A stretch of DNA of 64,000 nt from Carex sylvatica (GCA_964058845.1 CAXKVR010000091.1:1-64000), one strand, 5' to 3'. Positions 24,805 through 34,690 are shown, numbered from the stretch's first letter. Numbers and translations: made by a program. Notes: generated by a model not told the origin, from the letters alone.

Positions 24805-25310
24805 ATGTCCAATAGAATGATCTAAGTATCGAGGTCACAATCAATAATTCGGAATGGAAAAAAGACAAAATAGCTCTTTCAATTTATTCATTTTGAATCC
24901 TTTCTATCTTCTACTTCTTTTTTGATTTTCTTTTTTCTTGGATTCTTTATTTCATTTCGATTTCTCTATTGATTCTATCCCATAGGGATAGAATCAATAG
25001 AGAACCTATGAATCTATATTATTCTATTTCAATCTCTTCCCGATACCTCCCAAGGAAAATCCCCAATTGGATCCAAAATTGACGGGTTAGTGTAAGCTTA
25101 TCCATGCGGTTATGCACTCTTGAAAAGGAATCAACTTTCTGAAAGATCCTGGCTTTTGTGCTTTGGTAAGTTGTGCTAGATCCTTTCAATGACCTATGTT
25201 GTGTTGATCGTGGCTCAAACCAAAATGAGTAAAACATAATAAAAAATAGAACAAAATGATTCCATAAATCGAATAGAAACGAACATAGTAATTCTTTTTT
25301 CATTTTTTTC
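24805..25310. repeat. plastid repeat R, copy 1
   Basis: This begins near TGTCCAATAGAATGATCT and runs through AAGTATCGAGGTCA, AATTCGGAATGGAAAAAAGA and CGATACCTCCCAAGG to GTTCATTCTTTTTTC-like sequence. The same segment occurs at 29559-30040 (same orientation), partly at 26856-27060 (inverted, the accD 3' side) and at about 31005-31280 (inverted). It holds a perfect 19-bp-arm, 3-nt-loop hairpin at 24963-25003 (TCTCTATTGATTCTATCCC arm). Frames in it, such as [11 protein letters not shown], follow accD in the other copies and are probably downstream spacer, not a gene. Confidence 0.8.
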
Positions 25311-25495
25311 TTCCTTTTTTTCAGAAAAAGAATATTTTACTCATTTTATGTCCTTTTTTTGCAAAAAAATATGGATGGTGATTTTTTTTATATTATACCA
25401 TAACTTTTGTATATCCATACGCAGATATTTCTGAAAAATTGGTTGAAATATCAAAATCCTTTTCATCCCTTTCTCTCAAAAAGAGATTTTCTTCT

Positions 25496-26252
25496 TCATA
25501 AGAGGGGCAAAATTTGAAAAGAATCAATTAAATGAAGACAAGCTTCATGAAGTGCTTCTATAGGAGTCAAACTTCCATTCGTGCATATCTCGAGAAATAG
25601 TATTTCCTCGGAGTCAATTTTTTTTTTAAGCGGATCATAATACTGTTTATTCGCATGATACGTATAATTGACCTGTAGCACAGGAGTAAATGTGCTATCT
25701 ATGGGAAAAGTAAAACTGTAATTTTCATCGCTATAATCGGCATATTTGACATTGTCATTGACGAAACTGTGTCGAGGGTGATACCCTCTATCTCATTCTA
25801 ATATCAATTCAATTGATAAATCTATTGGTCCTGTTATATACGCAATAGGTTGGTCTTCGTTGACTATGTGAACAAAATCCGGTAGGTTTATATTTTTGGC
25901 AGTAAAAAGCATTGGACCACTCTCCGAAATCGATATCGATGCTTTGATAACTTGATTGGTGAGGCTTTTCAAGACAATTGTCTTGAGATTTTGTAATATT
26001 TCATCTATAGATTCTCTTATACCTGGTATAGTACTATATTGATGAAAAGACTTTTCTTGTTTTTCTTTCAATTGAAATGTAGCATGTGTTATACGTGTTC
26101 CTTTTATTTCTGCAAGTAGAACTCTTCGTATGGTAGTACCTAATATATTAGCCTGACCTTCCTTAAGCGACGATAGCATGAAACGACCATAATGTAAACT
26201 ACAACTGTGACGAATAAAGGAATCAACAGAATCAACAGAATCTGAAGAAGAT
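25496..26252 (-). pseudogene. rpoA: rpoA fragment, divergent, with stop and frameshift
   Basis: On the minus strand this reads LHYGRFMLSSLKEGQANILG, then HQYSTIPGIRESIDEIL, LPDFVHIVNEDQPIA and LFLEICTNGSLTPIEALHEA, which is the alpha N-terminal domain of plastid-encoded RNA polymerase. A TGA (just below 25796) interrupts it before DRGYHPRHS, where intact proteins have an Arg or Asn. After LIDSFQILPLL the frame is lost, and YEEENL continues one base out of frame, resembling the start of the usual linker. The first 40 or so residues and the C-terminal domain are absent. Upstream it meets accD head to head at about 26250. Confidence 0.85.
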
Positions 26253-26855
26253 ATACCTTACATGGATAAGGTCGATTCTTATCAAAGAAAAACAGGTTTG
26301 ACTGATGCTGTTCAAATAGGAATAGGTCAACTCGACGGTATCCTTGTAGCACTTGCGGTTATGGATTTTGAGTTTATCGGAGGAAGTATGGGATCGGTAG
26401 TGGGTGAAAAAATAACCTGTCTAATTCAATATGCTACGAGAAAATCCTTACCTCTCATCATTTGTTGTGCTTCTGGAGGAGCTCGTATGCAAGAAGGAAG
26501 TTTCAGCTTAATGCAGATGGGTAAAATATCTTCGACTTTATTGAATTTTCAATTCCATGAAAACTTATTTTTAGTGTCACTTCTGACATCACCTACAACA
26601 GGTGGTGTCACAGCCAGTTTTGGAATGCTTGGCGATATAATTATTGGTGAACCAGATGCAACCATTGCATTTGCAGGTAAAAGAGTGATTGAAGAAGTAA
26701 TGAAGATCGAAGTACCCGAGGGTGTACAGGAAGCTGAATACTTATTGGAAAAGGGCTCATTGGATTCAATTGTACCGCGTAATCTTTTCAAAGGTGTTCT
26801 TAGTGAATTATTCGCGTTCCACGGTATCTCTCATTTAAATAGAGGAGATTTTTGA
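26251..26855 (+). pseudogene. accD: accD 3' fragment, open frame
   Basis: This is the C-terminal carboxyltransferase part of the plastid acetyl-CoA carboxylase beta subunit (fatty-acid synthesis). The frame is open from [20 protein letters not shown] through [51 protein letters not shown] and [19 protein letters not shown] to the stop after SHLNRGDF. The zinc-finger region and the long N-terminal part are missing; upstream is rpoA in the opposite orientation. The C-terminal tail differs from typical angiosperm AccD. The intact codons suggest a fairly recent transfer or relaxed but slow decay. Confidence 0.88.
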
Positions 26856-27060
26856 AAAAAGAATTACTATGTTCCTTTCTATTCGATTTATGGAATTATT
26901 TTGTTCTATTTTTTATTATGTTTTGCTCATTTTGGTTTGAGCCACGATCAACACAACAAAGGTCATTGAAAGGATCTAGCACAACTTACCAAAGCACAAA
27001 AGCCAGGATCTTTCAGAAAGTTAATTCATTTTCAAGAGTGCATAACCGCATGGATAAGCT
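26856..27060. repeat. accD downstream segment shared with repeat R
   Basis: This is 3' of accD and matches, in complement, 25095-25303 and 29830-30039 (reading KKELLCSFLF, FEPRSTQ, KGSSTTYQSTKA). Similarity ends at CATGGATAAGCTT, where the 16S-side sequence begins. Confidence 0.8.
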
Positions 27061-27194
27061 TCTTCCCTCTTCTCCCTTACCATGGCAAGTCTTTGGGAAA
27101 TCACTCCGATGGTAAGAAAAAAGAAGGCGTTAAGAAACACTCCTAACCCTAGACACTCTAAGATCCTTTTAAGGTTTTAAAGCTTTCAAACAAG

Positions 27195-28259
27195 GCCAGC
27201 TCCCCTAGTGTGACGGGCGGTGTGTACAAGACCCGAGAACGAATTCACCGCCGTGTGGCTGACCAGCGATTACTAGCGATTCCTGCTTCATGCAGACGAG
27301 TTCCAGTCTGCAATCCGAACTGAGGACGGGTTTTTGGAGTTAGCTCACCCTCGTGGGATCGCGCGCGTGATCTGAGATCTGATCGCGACCTTTGTCCCGT
27401 CCATTGTAGCACGTAATAGTCGCCCAGGGCATAAGGGGCATGATGACTTGACGTGATCCTCGCCTTCCTCCGGCTTAACACCAGTAGTATGTTCAGGGTT
27501 CCAACTCAATAGTGGCAACTAAACACGAGGGTTCCGCTCATTGCGAGACTGAACTCAACACCTCACGGCACGAACTGACGACAGCCATGCACCACCTGTG
27601 TCCGCGTTGCCCCTGTTTCCGAAGGCACCCCTCTCTTTCAAGAGGGCGACATGTCAAGCCCTTGTAAGGTTCTTCGCTCTGCATCGAATTAAGCCACGTG
27701 CTCCACCACTTGTGCGGGCCCCCTTCAATACCTTTGAGTTTCATTCTTGCGAACGTACTCCCCAGGCGGGATACTTAACGCGTTAGCTACGGAACTGTAC
27801 GGGTGGATCCGCACAACACCTAGTATCCATCGTTTACGGCTAGGACTAGGGGGGTCACTAATCCCATTTGCTCCCCTAGCTTTCGTCTATCAGTGTCAGT
27901 TTCGGCCCAGCAGAGTGCTTTCGCTGTTGGCATTTTTTCCGATCTCAAAACATTTAACCGTTCCACCGGAAATTCCCTCTGCCCCTACCGTACTCCAGCT
28001 TGGTAGTTTCCACCGCCTGTCCAGGGTTGAGCCCTGGGATTTGACAGTGGACTTGAAAAGCCACCTACATACGCTTTACGCCCAATCATTCCGGATAACG
28101 CTTGCATCCTCTGTATTACCGCGGCTGCTGGCACAGAGTTAGCCGATGCTTATTCCTCGGATACCGTCATTGCTTCTTCTCCGAGAAAAGAAGTTTACGA
28201 CCCGTGGGCCTTCATTTCCTCCACGCGGCATTGTTCCGTCAAGCTTTCGCCCATTGCGG

Positions 28260-28331
<72 letters not shown>

Positions 28332-28465
28332 GGACCAGCTACTGATCATCGCCTTGGTAAGCTATTGCCTCACCAATTAGCTAATCAGACGCGAGCCCCT
28401 CCTCGGGCGGATTCCTCCTTTTGCTCCTCAGCCTACGGGGTATTAGCAACCGTTTCTAACTTGAA
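27195..28465 (-). rRNA. rrn16: plastid 16S rRNA, incomplete and divergent
   Basis: The complement reads as plastid 16S rRNA from GCTAATACCCCGTAGGC (about 28455) through ACTCCTACGGGAGGCAGCAG, CAGCAGCCGCGGTAATAC, GTAGCTAACGCGTTAAGTA and GTACACACCGCCCGTCACAC near 27215. About 160 nt of the 5' end and the 3' end including the anti-Shine-Dalgarno region are missing. There are many changes in normally invariant stretches: GTGAAATGCGTAGAGATC has become GTTAAATGTTTTGAGATC, and there is a short insertion near 27610. This indicates a pseudogene, although an unusually divergent source plastome could contribute. Protein frames in this stretch are shadows. Confidence 0.9.
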
Positions 28466-28622
28466 CTTGTTTCATACGAGTATTCTTTTTTGATTCAAAA
28501 ATAAGACAAAGTGAATTCTAATATACAATATAAGATGATTTATTATTAGAACTCAGGCGGGATAGAATCCCAATTTATCGGTTGGGTTTAGCATACGCAA
28601 TTTCTTAAGTATCGAGGTCAGA

Positions 28623-29297
28623 TCAAAAAAGGTAATCTCGACTTTGTTCATAGGTGGGGTCACTAAAAGGATTAAGAGTATCCAAGATCCTATTTTCGTT
28701 CTCCTCACGTATATTCACTACGTGATCGATAATACCAAAATTGATAGCTTCACTGGGTGATAAAATGGGCTTACTTTCCATAATGGAGAGTAGCTCATGT
28801 TCCGAGTAGCTTGTGCTTTTGGCACAAACACTTAAAAATTTATCAACCAGTTTGCGTTTATCTTGTATCGACGAATGATTCTGAACAATACTTAGATCAA
28901 TGAAGTTCGGAGTCTTAAAAGAAATCATAGAGTTCGGAAATGCAGCCCGTTTCCCCTGTGTTCCTCCTGCGAGAATAAAAGCGGTTCCTAATCCCACAGG
29001 ACCTATCAGAGTGGTATATATCGGAACCGGGCTGCATTTCAAAATATATGAAAGAACTAAAGATTCAGATGCCCCTAACATAGGGCAGTCTATAAAAACT
29101 CTAATTGGATCTTTACTTTTCGAATCGTAAAACTCTAGCAGCTCTGGCACTCTTACCTGCATTAGCCTTCTAGAGTAACGTTCGCTGTGTAGAATTATTG
29201 TCCGCTCGCGATAGAGCCTATTATAGACTCGAAGAAAATCATCAGGCAAGGGTCGGAGATGCTGATACCTCCTTTTATTTAAAAAATCCCACTTCAT
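28623..29297 (-). pseudogene. clpP: clpP copy A, highly divergent
   Basis: The fold of plastid ClpP1 is recognisable: RVYNRLYRERTIILHSE, DPIRVFIDCPMLG, FILAGGTQGKRAAFPNSMI and LSPSEAINFGIIDHV. The catalytic Ser block (AASMGS in ordinary ClpP) is replaced by PVGLGTA, and the His of MIHQP is Lys in SFKTP, so the protein would be proteolytically inactive. The first residues ([12 protein letters not shown]) are unlike standard clpP. It overlaps rps19 by 4 bp. Compared with copy B at 31545 it has a few substitutions and a different C-terminal end (TYEQSRDYLF). No introns are present. Confidence 0.82.
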
Positions 29298-29521
29298 AAG
29301 TCCTCCTCTTGTATTATAGGTTTATGTTCCTTTCCATTATGAATACCAATTGTATGGCCAACCATTGAGGATATAATAGTTGATGCCCGAGACCAAGCGA
29401 CTATTATTTCTCTCTCCTCCCCCTTTTTGATTTTCTCAAATGTTTCCGATAAATGCTTAGCTACAAATCTTTTCTTTACTACAATCCTTTTTTTGACAAT
29501 TCTTCTTTTTTCACCTATCAT
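29294..29521 (-). pseudogene. rps19: rps19 copy A, C-terminally truncated
   Basis: [29 protein letters not shown] and [16 protein letters not shown] match the N-terminal two-thirds of plastid ribosomal protein S19. The last 25 or so residues (normally VGHKLGEFAPT...) are replaced by IQEEDL and a stop that overlaps the clpP start (ATGA-type overlap). A basic extension ([15 protein letters not shown]) precedes the normal start. Confidence 0.85.
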
Positions 29522-29558
29522 AGCTTATTACTCCTTTTTTGCATTGAAAAGATTGTCA

Positions 29559-30040
29559 TTCTATGTCCAATAGAATGATCTAAGTATCGAGGTCAGAATC
29601 AATAATTCGGAATGGAAAAAAGACAAAATAGCTCTTACAATTTATTCATTTTGAATCCTTTCTATCTTCTACTTCTTTTCTGATTTCCTTTTTTCTTGGA
29701 TTCTTTATTTCATTTCGATTTCTCTATTGATTCTTTATAACCTATGAATCTATATTATTCCATTTCAATCTCTTCCCGATACCTCCCAAGAAAAATCCCC
29801 AATTGGATCCAAAATTGACGGGTTAGTGTAAGCTTATCCATGCGGTTATGCACTCTTGAAAATGAATCAACTTTCTGAAAGATCATGGCTTTTGTGCTTT
29901 GGTAAGTTGTGCTAGATCCTTTCAATGACCTATGTTGTGTTGATCGTGGCTCAAACCAAAATGAGCAAAACATAATAAAAAATAGAACAAAATGATTCCA
30001 TAAACTGAATAGAAAGGAACATAGTAATTCCTTTTTCATA
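29559..30040. repeat. plastid repeat R, copy 2
   Basis: Same orientation as copy 1 (24805). The central hairpin is reduced to a single arm here (TCTCTATTGATTCTTTATAACC). It joins the accD 3' end on the minus strand at about 30036. Confidence 0.8.
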
Positions 30041-30430
30041 AACCTCCTCTATTTAAATGAGAGATACCGTGGAATGCGAATAATTCACTAAGAACACCTT
30101 TCAAAAGATTACGCGGTACAATTGAATCCAATGAGCCCTTTTCCAATAAGTATTCAGCTTCCTGTACACCCTCAGGTACTTCGATCTTCATTACTTCTTC
30201 AATCACTCTTTTACCTGCAAATGCAATGGTTGCATCTGGTTCACCAATAATTATATCGCCAAGCATTCCAAAACTGGCTGTGACACCACCTGTTGTAGGT
30301 GATGTCAGAAGTGACACTAAAAATAAGTTTTCATGGAATTGAAAATTCAATAAAGTCGAAGATATTTTACCCATCTGCATTAAGCTGAAACTTCCTTCTT
30401 GCATACGAGCTCCTCCAGAAGCACAAGAGC
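30036..30430 (-). pseudogene. accD: accD C-terminal fragment, second copy
   Basis: [18 protein letters not shown] through SHLNRGGL matches the plus-strand accD copy, almost identical but shorter at the 5' end. Upstream it is fused to infA-like sequence near 30430. The frame is open. The junction cuts within the [11 protein letters not shown] motif. Confidence 0.85.
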
Positions 30431-30690
30431 GGAAATATATAAATAATGCATTTGAAAAAACCATTATTTTTTACTTTAACTCTACTTCCCAATAATACAC
30501 GTAGACTATCACGACATACATATATATCACTGGAGAGATAACAATCAAATCTTTGATTGTTATGATCCAAATGTACGCGGAACATCCCATTTGGTATTTC
30601 CTTGACAACTGTCCCAGTTTAAAATTGGTCAATTAGATCTAGTTCTTCTTCAAGTAATTCTTTCTCGATATTTTCTCGTTTCTCTTCCAT
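30431..30690 (-). pseudogene. infA: infA-like fragment with internal stop
   Basis: From ATG at 30690 it reads MEEKRENIEKELLEEELDL, then IDQF, a TAA stop, and GTVVKEIPNGMFRVHLDH and [16 protein letters not shown] and the following block match translation initiation factor IF-1 (S1/OB fold). The acidic N-terminal extension is unusual. The 3' part is replaced by the accD junction. Confidence 0.65.
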
Positions 30691-30751
30691 TCACTCTCCA
30701 CCTGTAATCATCTTTTTGAATTTATCTTGTTTCATCTTATAAAATTTTTTA

Positions 30752-30964
30752 TTATATCACTTCAATGATATGATGGACTCTTCTTTTTATGCGTCTAAGA
30801 CCAGAGTTGTATTCCAATATTACCAGATCCCCCACCAAGGGCCGGATATTCTCACGAAACAGCTCATGAGATAGATAGCATTTCACTATCCAATCAGTCC
30901 CGGACAAGGAGGCCTGGAACGTACGTTCGTCGATTTGGTTGACTATGTTATATATTAGTGCCAT
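30752..30964 (-). CDS. second infA-like ORF (IF-1/S1-type), 70 codons
   Basis: This small open frame (MALIYNIVNQIDERTFQASL ... NIRPLVGDLVILEYN ... IKRRVHHI) resembles IF-1 in length (about 70) and in the PGDRV-type turn (VGDLV) followed by a basic strand. It lies 60 bp upstream of the other infA-like fragment on the same strand. It may be a diverged infA duplicate or an unrelated plastid ORF. Function in the nucleus is doubtful. Confidence 0.4.
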   Translation of the reverse strand: MALIYNIVNQIDERTFQASLSGTDWIVKCYLSHELFRENIRPLVGDLVILEYNSGLRRIKRRVHHIIEVI

Positions 30965-31004
30965 ATAAGTCCTCCCACAAAATAAGGGTTACACTAACCC
31001 GTCA

Positions 31005-31280
31005 ATTTTGGATCCAATTGGGGATTTTTCTTGGGAGGTATCGGGAAGAGATTGAAATGGAATAATATAGATTCATAGGTTCTCTATTGATTCTATCCCT
31101 ATGGGATAGAATCAATAGAGAAATCGAAATGAAATAAAGAATCCAAGAAAAAAGGAAATCAAAAAAGAAGTAGAAGATAGAAAGGATTCAAAATGAATAA
31201 ATTGAAAGAGCTATTTTGTCTTTTTTCCATTCCGAATTATTGATTCTGACCTCGATACTTAGATCATTCTATTGGACATA
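31005..31280. repeat. plastid repeat R, copy 3, inverted
   Basis: This is the reverse complement of copies 1 and 2, with the full hairpin at 31081-31121 (TCTCTATTGATTCTATCCC arms, loop TAT). Together with rps19 and clpP it forms the right arm of a roughly 1.2-kb inverted repeat whose left arm is about 28630-29800. Confidence 0.85.
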
Positions 31281-31320
31281 GAATAATAATCTTTTCAATG
31301 CAAAAAAGGAGTAATAAGCT

Positions 31321-31548
31321 ATGATAGGTGAAAAAAGAAGAATTGTCAAAAAAAGGATTGTAGTAAAGAAAAGATTTGTAGCTAAGCATTTATCGGAAAC
31401 ATTTGAGAAAATCAAAAAGGGGGAGGAGAGAGAAATAATAGTTGCTTGGTCTCGGGCATCAACTATTATACCCTCAATGGTTGGCCATACAATTGGTATT
31501 CATAATGGAAAGGAACATAAACCTATAATACAAGAGGAGGACTTATGA
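31321..31548 (+). pseudogene. rps19: rps19 copy B, C-terminally truncated
   Basis: Identical in layout to copy A on the opposite strand, with Pro instead of Ser in TIIPSMV. It ends with a stop that overlaps the clpP start. The ancestral state TIIP is the usual residue in S19, so copy A carries the derived change. Confidence 0.85.
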
Positions 31549-32312
31549 AGTGGGATTTTTTTAATAAAAGGAGGTATCAGCATCTCCGACCCTTGCCTGA
31601 TGATTTTCTTCGAGTCTATAATAGGCTCTATCGCGAGCGGACAATAATTCTACACAGCGAACGTTACTCTAGAAGGCTAATGCAGGTAAGAGTGCCAGAG
31701 CTGCTAGAGTTTTACGATTCGAAAAGTAAAGATCCAATTAGAGTTTTTATAGACTGCCCTATGTTAGGGGCATCTGAATCTTTAGTTCTTTCATATATTT
31801 TGAAATGTAGCCCGGTTCCGATATATACCACTCTGATAAGTCCTGTGGGATTAGGAACCGCTTTTATTCTCGCAGGAGGAACACAGGGGAAACGGGCTGC
31901 ATTTCCGAACTCTATGATTTCTTTTAAGACTCCGAACTTCATTGATCTAAGTATTGTTCAGAATCATTCGTCGATACAAGATAAACGCAAACTGGTTGAT
32001 AAATTTTTAAGTGTTTGTGCCAAAAGCACAAGCTACTCGGAACATGAGCTACTCTCCATTATGGAAAGTGAGCCCATTTTATCACCCAGTGAAGCTATCA
32101 ATTTTGGTATTATCGATCACGTAGTGAATATACATGAGGAGAACGAAAATAGGATCTTGGATACTCTTAATCCTTTTAGTGACCCCACCTATGAACAAAG
32201 TCCGGGGATATCTGCGTCGTCGTGGAATTCAGAACAATACTTAACAGTCAACAAAGTACTAGATCAAATACAGAATAATATTTTCTTCTTGTGGAATAAT
32301 AGGAGTGAATGA
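31545..32312 (+). pseudogene. clpP: clpP copy B, highly divergent
   Basis: This is a 255-codon open frame, nearly identical to copy A (FNKRR for LNKRR, TTLISP for TTLIGP, MESEP for MESKP, NIHEE for NIREE). The catalytic Ser and His positions are missing as in copy A. The C-terminus reads on as SPGISASSWNSEQY instead of SRDYLF, so the two copies diverge at a recombination breakpoint within codons after TYEQS. Confidence 0.82.
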
Positions 32313-32444
32313 ATTTTTGACCATAAAAAACCAAAATTTTCTATCTTTTTTCTTTCTTTTTCTTGGATGATTTTTCCGATCAAGAAAAATCAGAATTATG
32401 CCAGTTATTTGAATCTAGTATACACAAATACTTGGATTTTGTCA

Positions 32445-32505
32445 AGTGTTTCCGATAAATGCTTAGCTACAAATCTTTTATTTACTAGAATTCTTTTTTA
32501 GGTAC
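32445..32505 (-). pseudogene. rps19: short rps19 fragment
   Basis: GTTTCCGATAAATGCTTAGC and the following ACAAATCTTT match 29443-29485 in the same orientation, a 40-60 bp scrap of rps19 codons around [10 protein letters not shown]. This is a third rps19 piece in the block. Confidence 0.7.
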
Positions 32506-32544
32506 AAAATCTTTTAGGTAAAAATAGAAACGAGATTGTTATCC

Positions 32545-32848
32545 TTACCAACTTGATTTTGTTGCACCCGGTAATAAACATGCATGAACCATTTGTCGAA
32601 GTATGTGCCCGGATAGTCCAAAATCTCGATAGTTAGCTCTAGGTCTTCCAGTAACAAGACAACGTCTATGAAGACGTGTAGGTGCACTATTACGTGGTAG
32701 AGATTGCAATTTTCCCTGAATTTATCTTCGTTCTTTGACTCAGGGATGAGTCTTTGCTTTTCTTTTTTAAGGACTGACGAATCAAATGATATTTTTCTTC
32801 CAATTTCTTTCGCTTGTGTTCTCTCTAAATTAAACTTTTTTTTGCCAT
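32545..32848 (-). pseudogene. rps14: rps14 pseudogene
   Basis: On the minus strand it starts MAKKSLI, has TAG at codon 8 where Gln is expected, then REHKRKKLEEKYHLIRQS, two frame changes, and finally [35 protein letters not shown] and [10 protein letters not shown] before the stop. This is plastid ribosomal protein S14, small-subunit zinc-less type. The stop and frameshifts make it non-functional. Confidence 0.9.
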
Positions 32849-33383
32849 ATTACTCCTTTTTTTGCATGGTAAAGATTGATTGTCATTCTATGTCCTATAA
32901 ATCTATGAAAAAAATAGTTCCAACAATTACGGAATAGAAAGACAGTGGCATAATGCCTAAAGGTTGAATCGGTTATATAAAAATAATAATAATATATTAA
33001 TGTATTTTATATTAAGACTCCATGATAAGATTTTATCCGATTGCATTTTGCAGTTGCAATTCCAACTAGGGATTGCAACAAATTCGAATTCTTTTTTTCT
33101 ACTTTTTTTCTAAATAAATGCCCACTATCCAAGTAAGCTTATAAAATTGATCATGATCAAGCGCTTTTTGGATTGTCTCATGTCTTCTGATTGGTTTTTA
33201 TCGATAAAATATTTCGATTTTTTCCATATCCATATAAAGTATTTACTTGTTACTAAAAAAAATAGAACCTATATTCTTCCTTAGATCCCTTCTTTCACTC
33301 CGATAGTATCATAGATAGGAATCAATGCAAAGGAAATGAATGCATTTCTATACTAAAAACTGAAAAACAATTAAGTGGAGTAG

Positions 33384-33662
33384 ATGAAATTCAGTAAGTG
33401 GAATAGAGATAAAACTGAATCATGCCATATCATTTCACTCTATTCTACGGACCTTACAAAGCCTTTTTATAGATGGCATTATCCAGGTATGATCATAGAG
33501 AATATTCTCTTTAAACGAACCGGCCTATCCCTCTACTACGTAAAGGGCTTACGTGGGTCTTGGCTAGATCCCGAGACACATTTGGTCGTGATTTACAACG
33601 TGGCGGATAAAATAATGTATCCGCATGGCCAAATTAATAGTTCAAGTCACACACTCCCATAA
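33384..33662 (+). CDS. unrecognised 92-codon ORF at plastid block edge
   Basis: The frame (starting MKFSKWNRDK, with PFYRWHYPGM and GSWLDPETHLVVIYN) has no signal peptide or membrane segment and no family I can name. The RW-x-x-PG pattern faintly recalls Ycf4 but does not extend. It may be a diverged plastid gene fragment or a chance frame. The 25-bp sequence AACAGTCAACAAAGTACTAG plus ATCAA occurs both at 32243 and 33761, so it lies between two copies of a direct repeat. Confidence 0.25.
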   Translation: MKFSKWNRDKTESCHIISLYSTDLTKPFYRWHYPGMIIENILFKRTGLSLYYVKGLRGSWLDPETHLVVIYNVADKIMYPHGQINSSSHTLP

Positions 33663-33879
33663 TCCATCCTTTCTTTGCAAGATTCACTTCAACTAGTCGT
33701 ATCAAATACAGAATAAAAGATTGATTGGTTACAAAACAGTCAACAATATTAACCTCACCAAACAGTCAACAAAGTACTAGATCAAGTTCTATATATAGAC
33801 GTATAATTTTTTAGCCGTGTTGGTATATATACCGATTAAGCCAAGAAAAAAATACAACTAATTAAAAAATGGTAAAATT

Positions 33880-33990
33880 TGGTGAGCCAGTATCATAGTA
33901 GGAATTATCGGTATCGGAATCGGGATCGGTCCCGGCCGATACCGATACGGGATCGGAGTAACGGTCAGTATTGGCCGATTCGGATTGAAA
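33880..33990. repeat. TCGGCCGATACC-rich block, left of CACTA
   Basis: Alternating motifs such as CGGCCGATACCGATAC form many small inverted repeats. An inverted relative lies just right of the CACTA element (42820-42935); both share TAGGAATTATCGG in opposite orientation. Confidence 0.65.
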
Positions 33991-34139
33991 AATTGGAGTT
34001 TTTGGCCAAAAGCTTGTTTTACACAAAAAATAGGAAAAAATTGATAAAAAATCAATTTTTCAATAATTAAAAAATTATAATCAAATAATCAACTAATACA
34101 ATATAATATAAGCATTAAAACTATACACTAGTGGAAAAT

Positions 34140-34690
34140 AACGAATCAGGATCGGTTATAAACGCATATTAGTATCGGAATACACCCGATCCTGATGAAG
34201 GCGATACAGATACTACAATAATCTGGATCGGTTATTTAACCGATCCAGATAATCACCTATCTGGATCGGTTCACTATTATAGAACCGATCCAGATAACAG
34301 ACTATCTGGATCGGTTCCATAATAGTGAACCGATCCAGATAACTGACTATCTGGATCGGTTCCATAATAGTGAACCGATCCAGATAACAGACTATCTGGA
34401 TCGGTTCCATAATAGTGAACCGATCCAGATAACTGACTATCTGGATCGGTTCCATAATAGTGAACCGATCCAGATAGTTATTTTCTAAATTTAAAAATTA
34501 AAAAAATTCAGAAAATAACTATCTGGATCGGTTCACTATTATAGAACCGATCCAGATAGTCTGTTATCTGGATCGGTTTCTATAGGAACCGATCCTAATA
34601 GGGTTTAGGGTTTATTTTTAATTATATTTTAATTTTTAAAATTTAGATTATTTACTATCTGGATCGGTTCTTAGCTTAGGAACCGATCCA
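34140..34690. repeat. CACTA subterminal array, left side
   Basis: At least ten copies of ATCTGGATCGGTT or its complement form back-to-back palindromes, including five regular 54-bp repeats between 34250 and 34480. An artificial frame in it repeats VSYLDRFTIMEPIQI and is not a gene. Confidence 0.9.

Larger units (their letters stand above)
23450..33800. other. plastid-derived DNA block (NUPT), rearranged
   Basis: All recognisable genes in this stretch are plastid genes: trnE, trnY, trnD, rpoA, accD, 16S rRNA, clpP, rps19, infA and rps14. They sit between nuclear F-box genes and a CACTA element. Gene order is unlike a standard plastome. A clpP-rps19 segment is present twice in opposite orientation, and rpoA, rps14 and infA carry stops or frameshifts, consistent with decay after transfer to the nucleus. 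Edges are approximate. A chimeric assembly with real plastid DNA cannot be excluded from sequence alone. Confidence 0.8.

Noticed and set aside
25019..25303. [14 protein letters not shown]..., present several times
   Set aside because: It is downstream of accD in every copy, varies at its ends and resembles no plastid gene; probably transcribed spacer kept open by chance.
27245..28380. Five protein ORFs of 62-131 codons on both strands
   Set aside because: They lie wholly inside the 16S rRNA copy.
34213..34455. ORF with repeated SYLDRFTIMEPIQ
   Set aside because: It is the translation of the CACTA subterminal 54-bp repeats.
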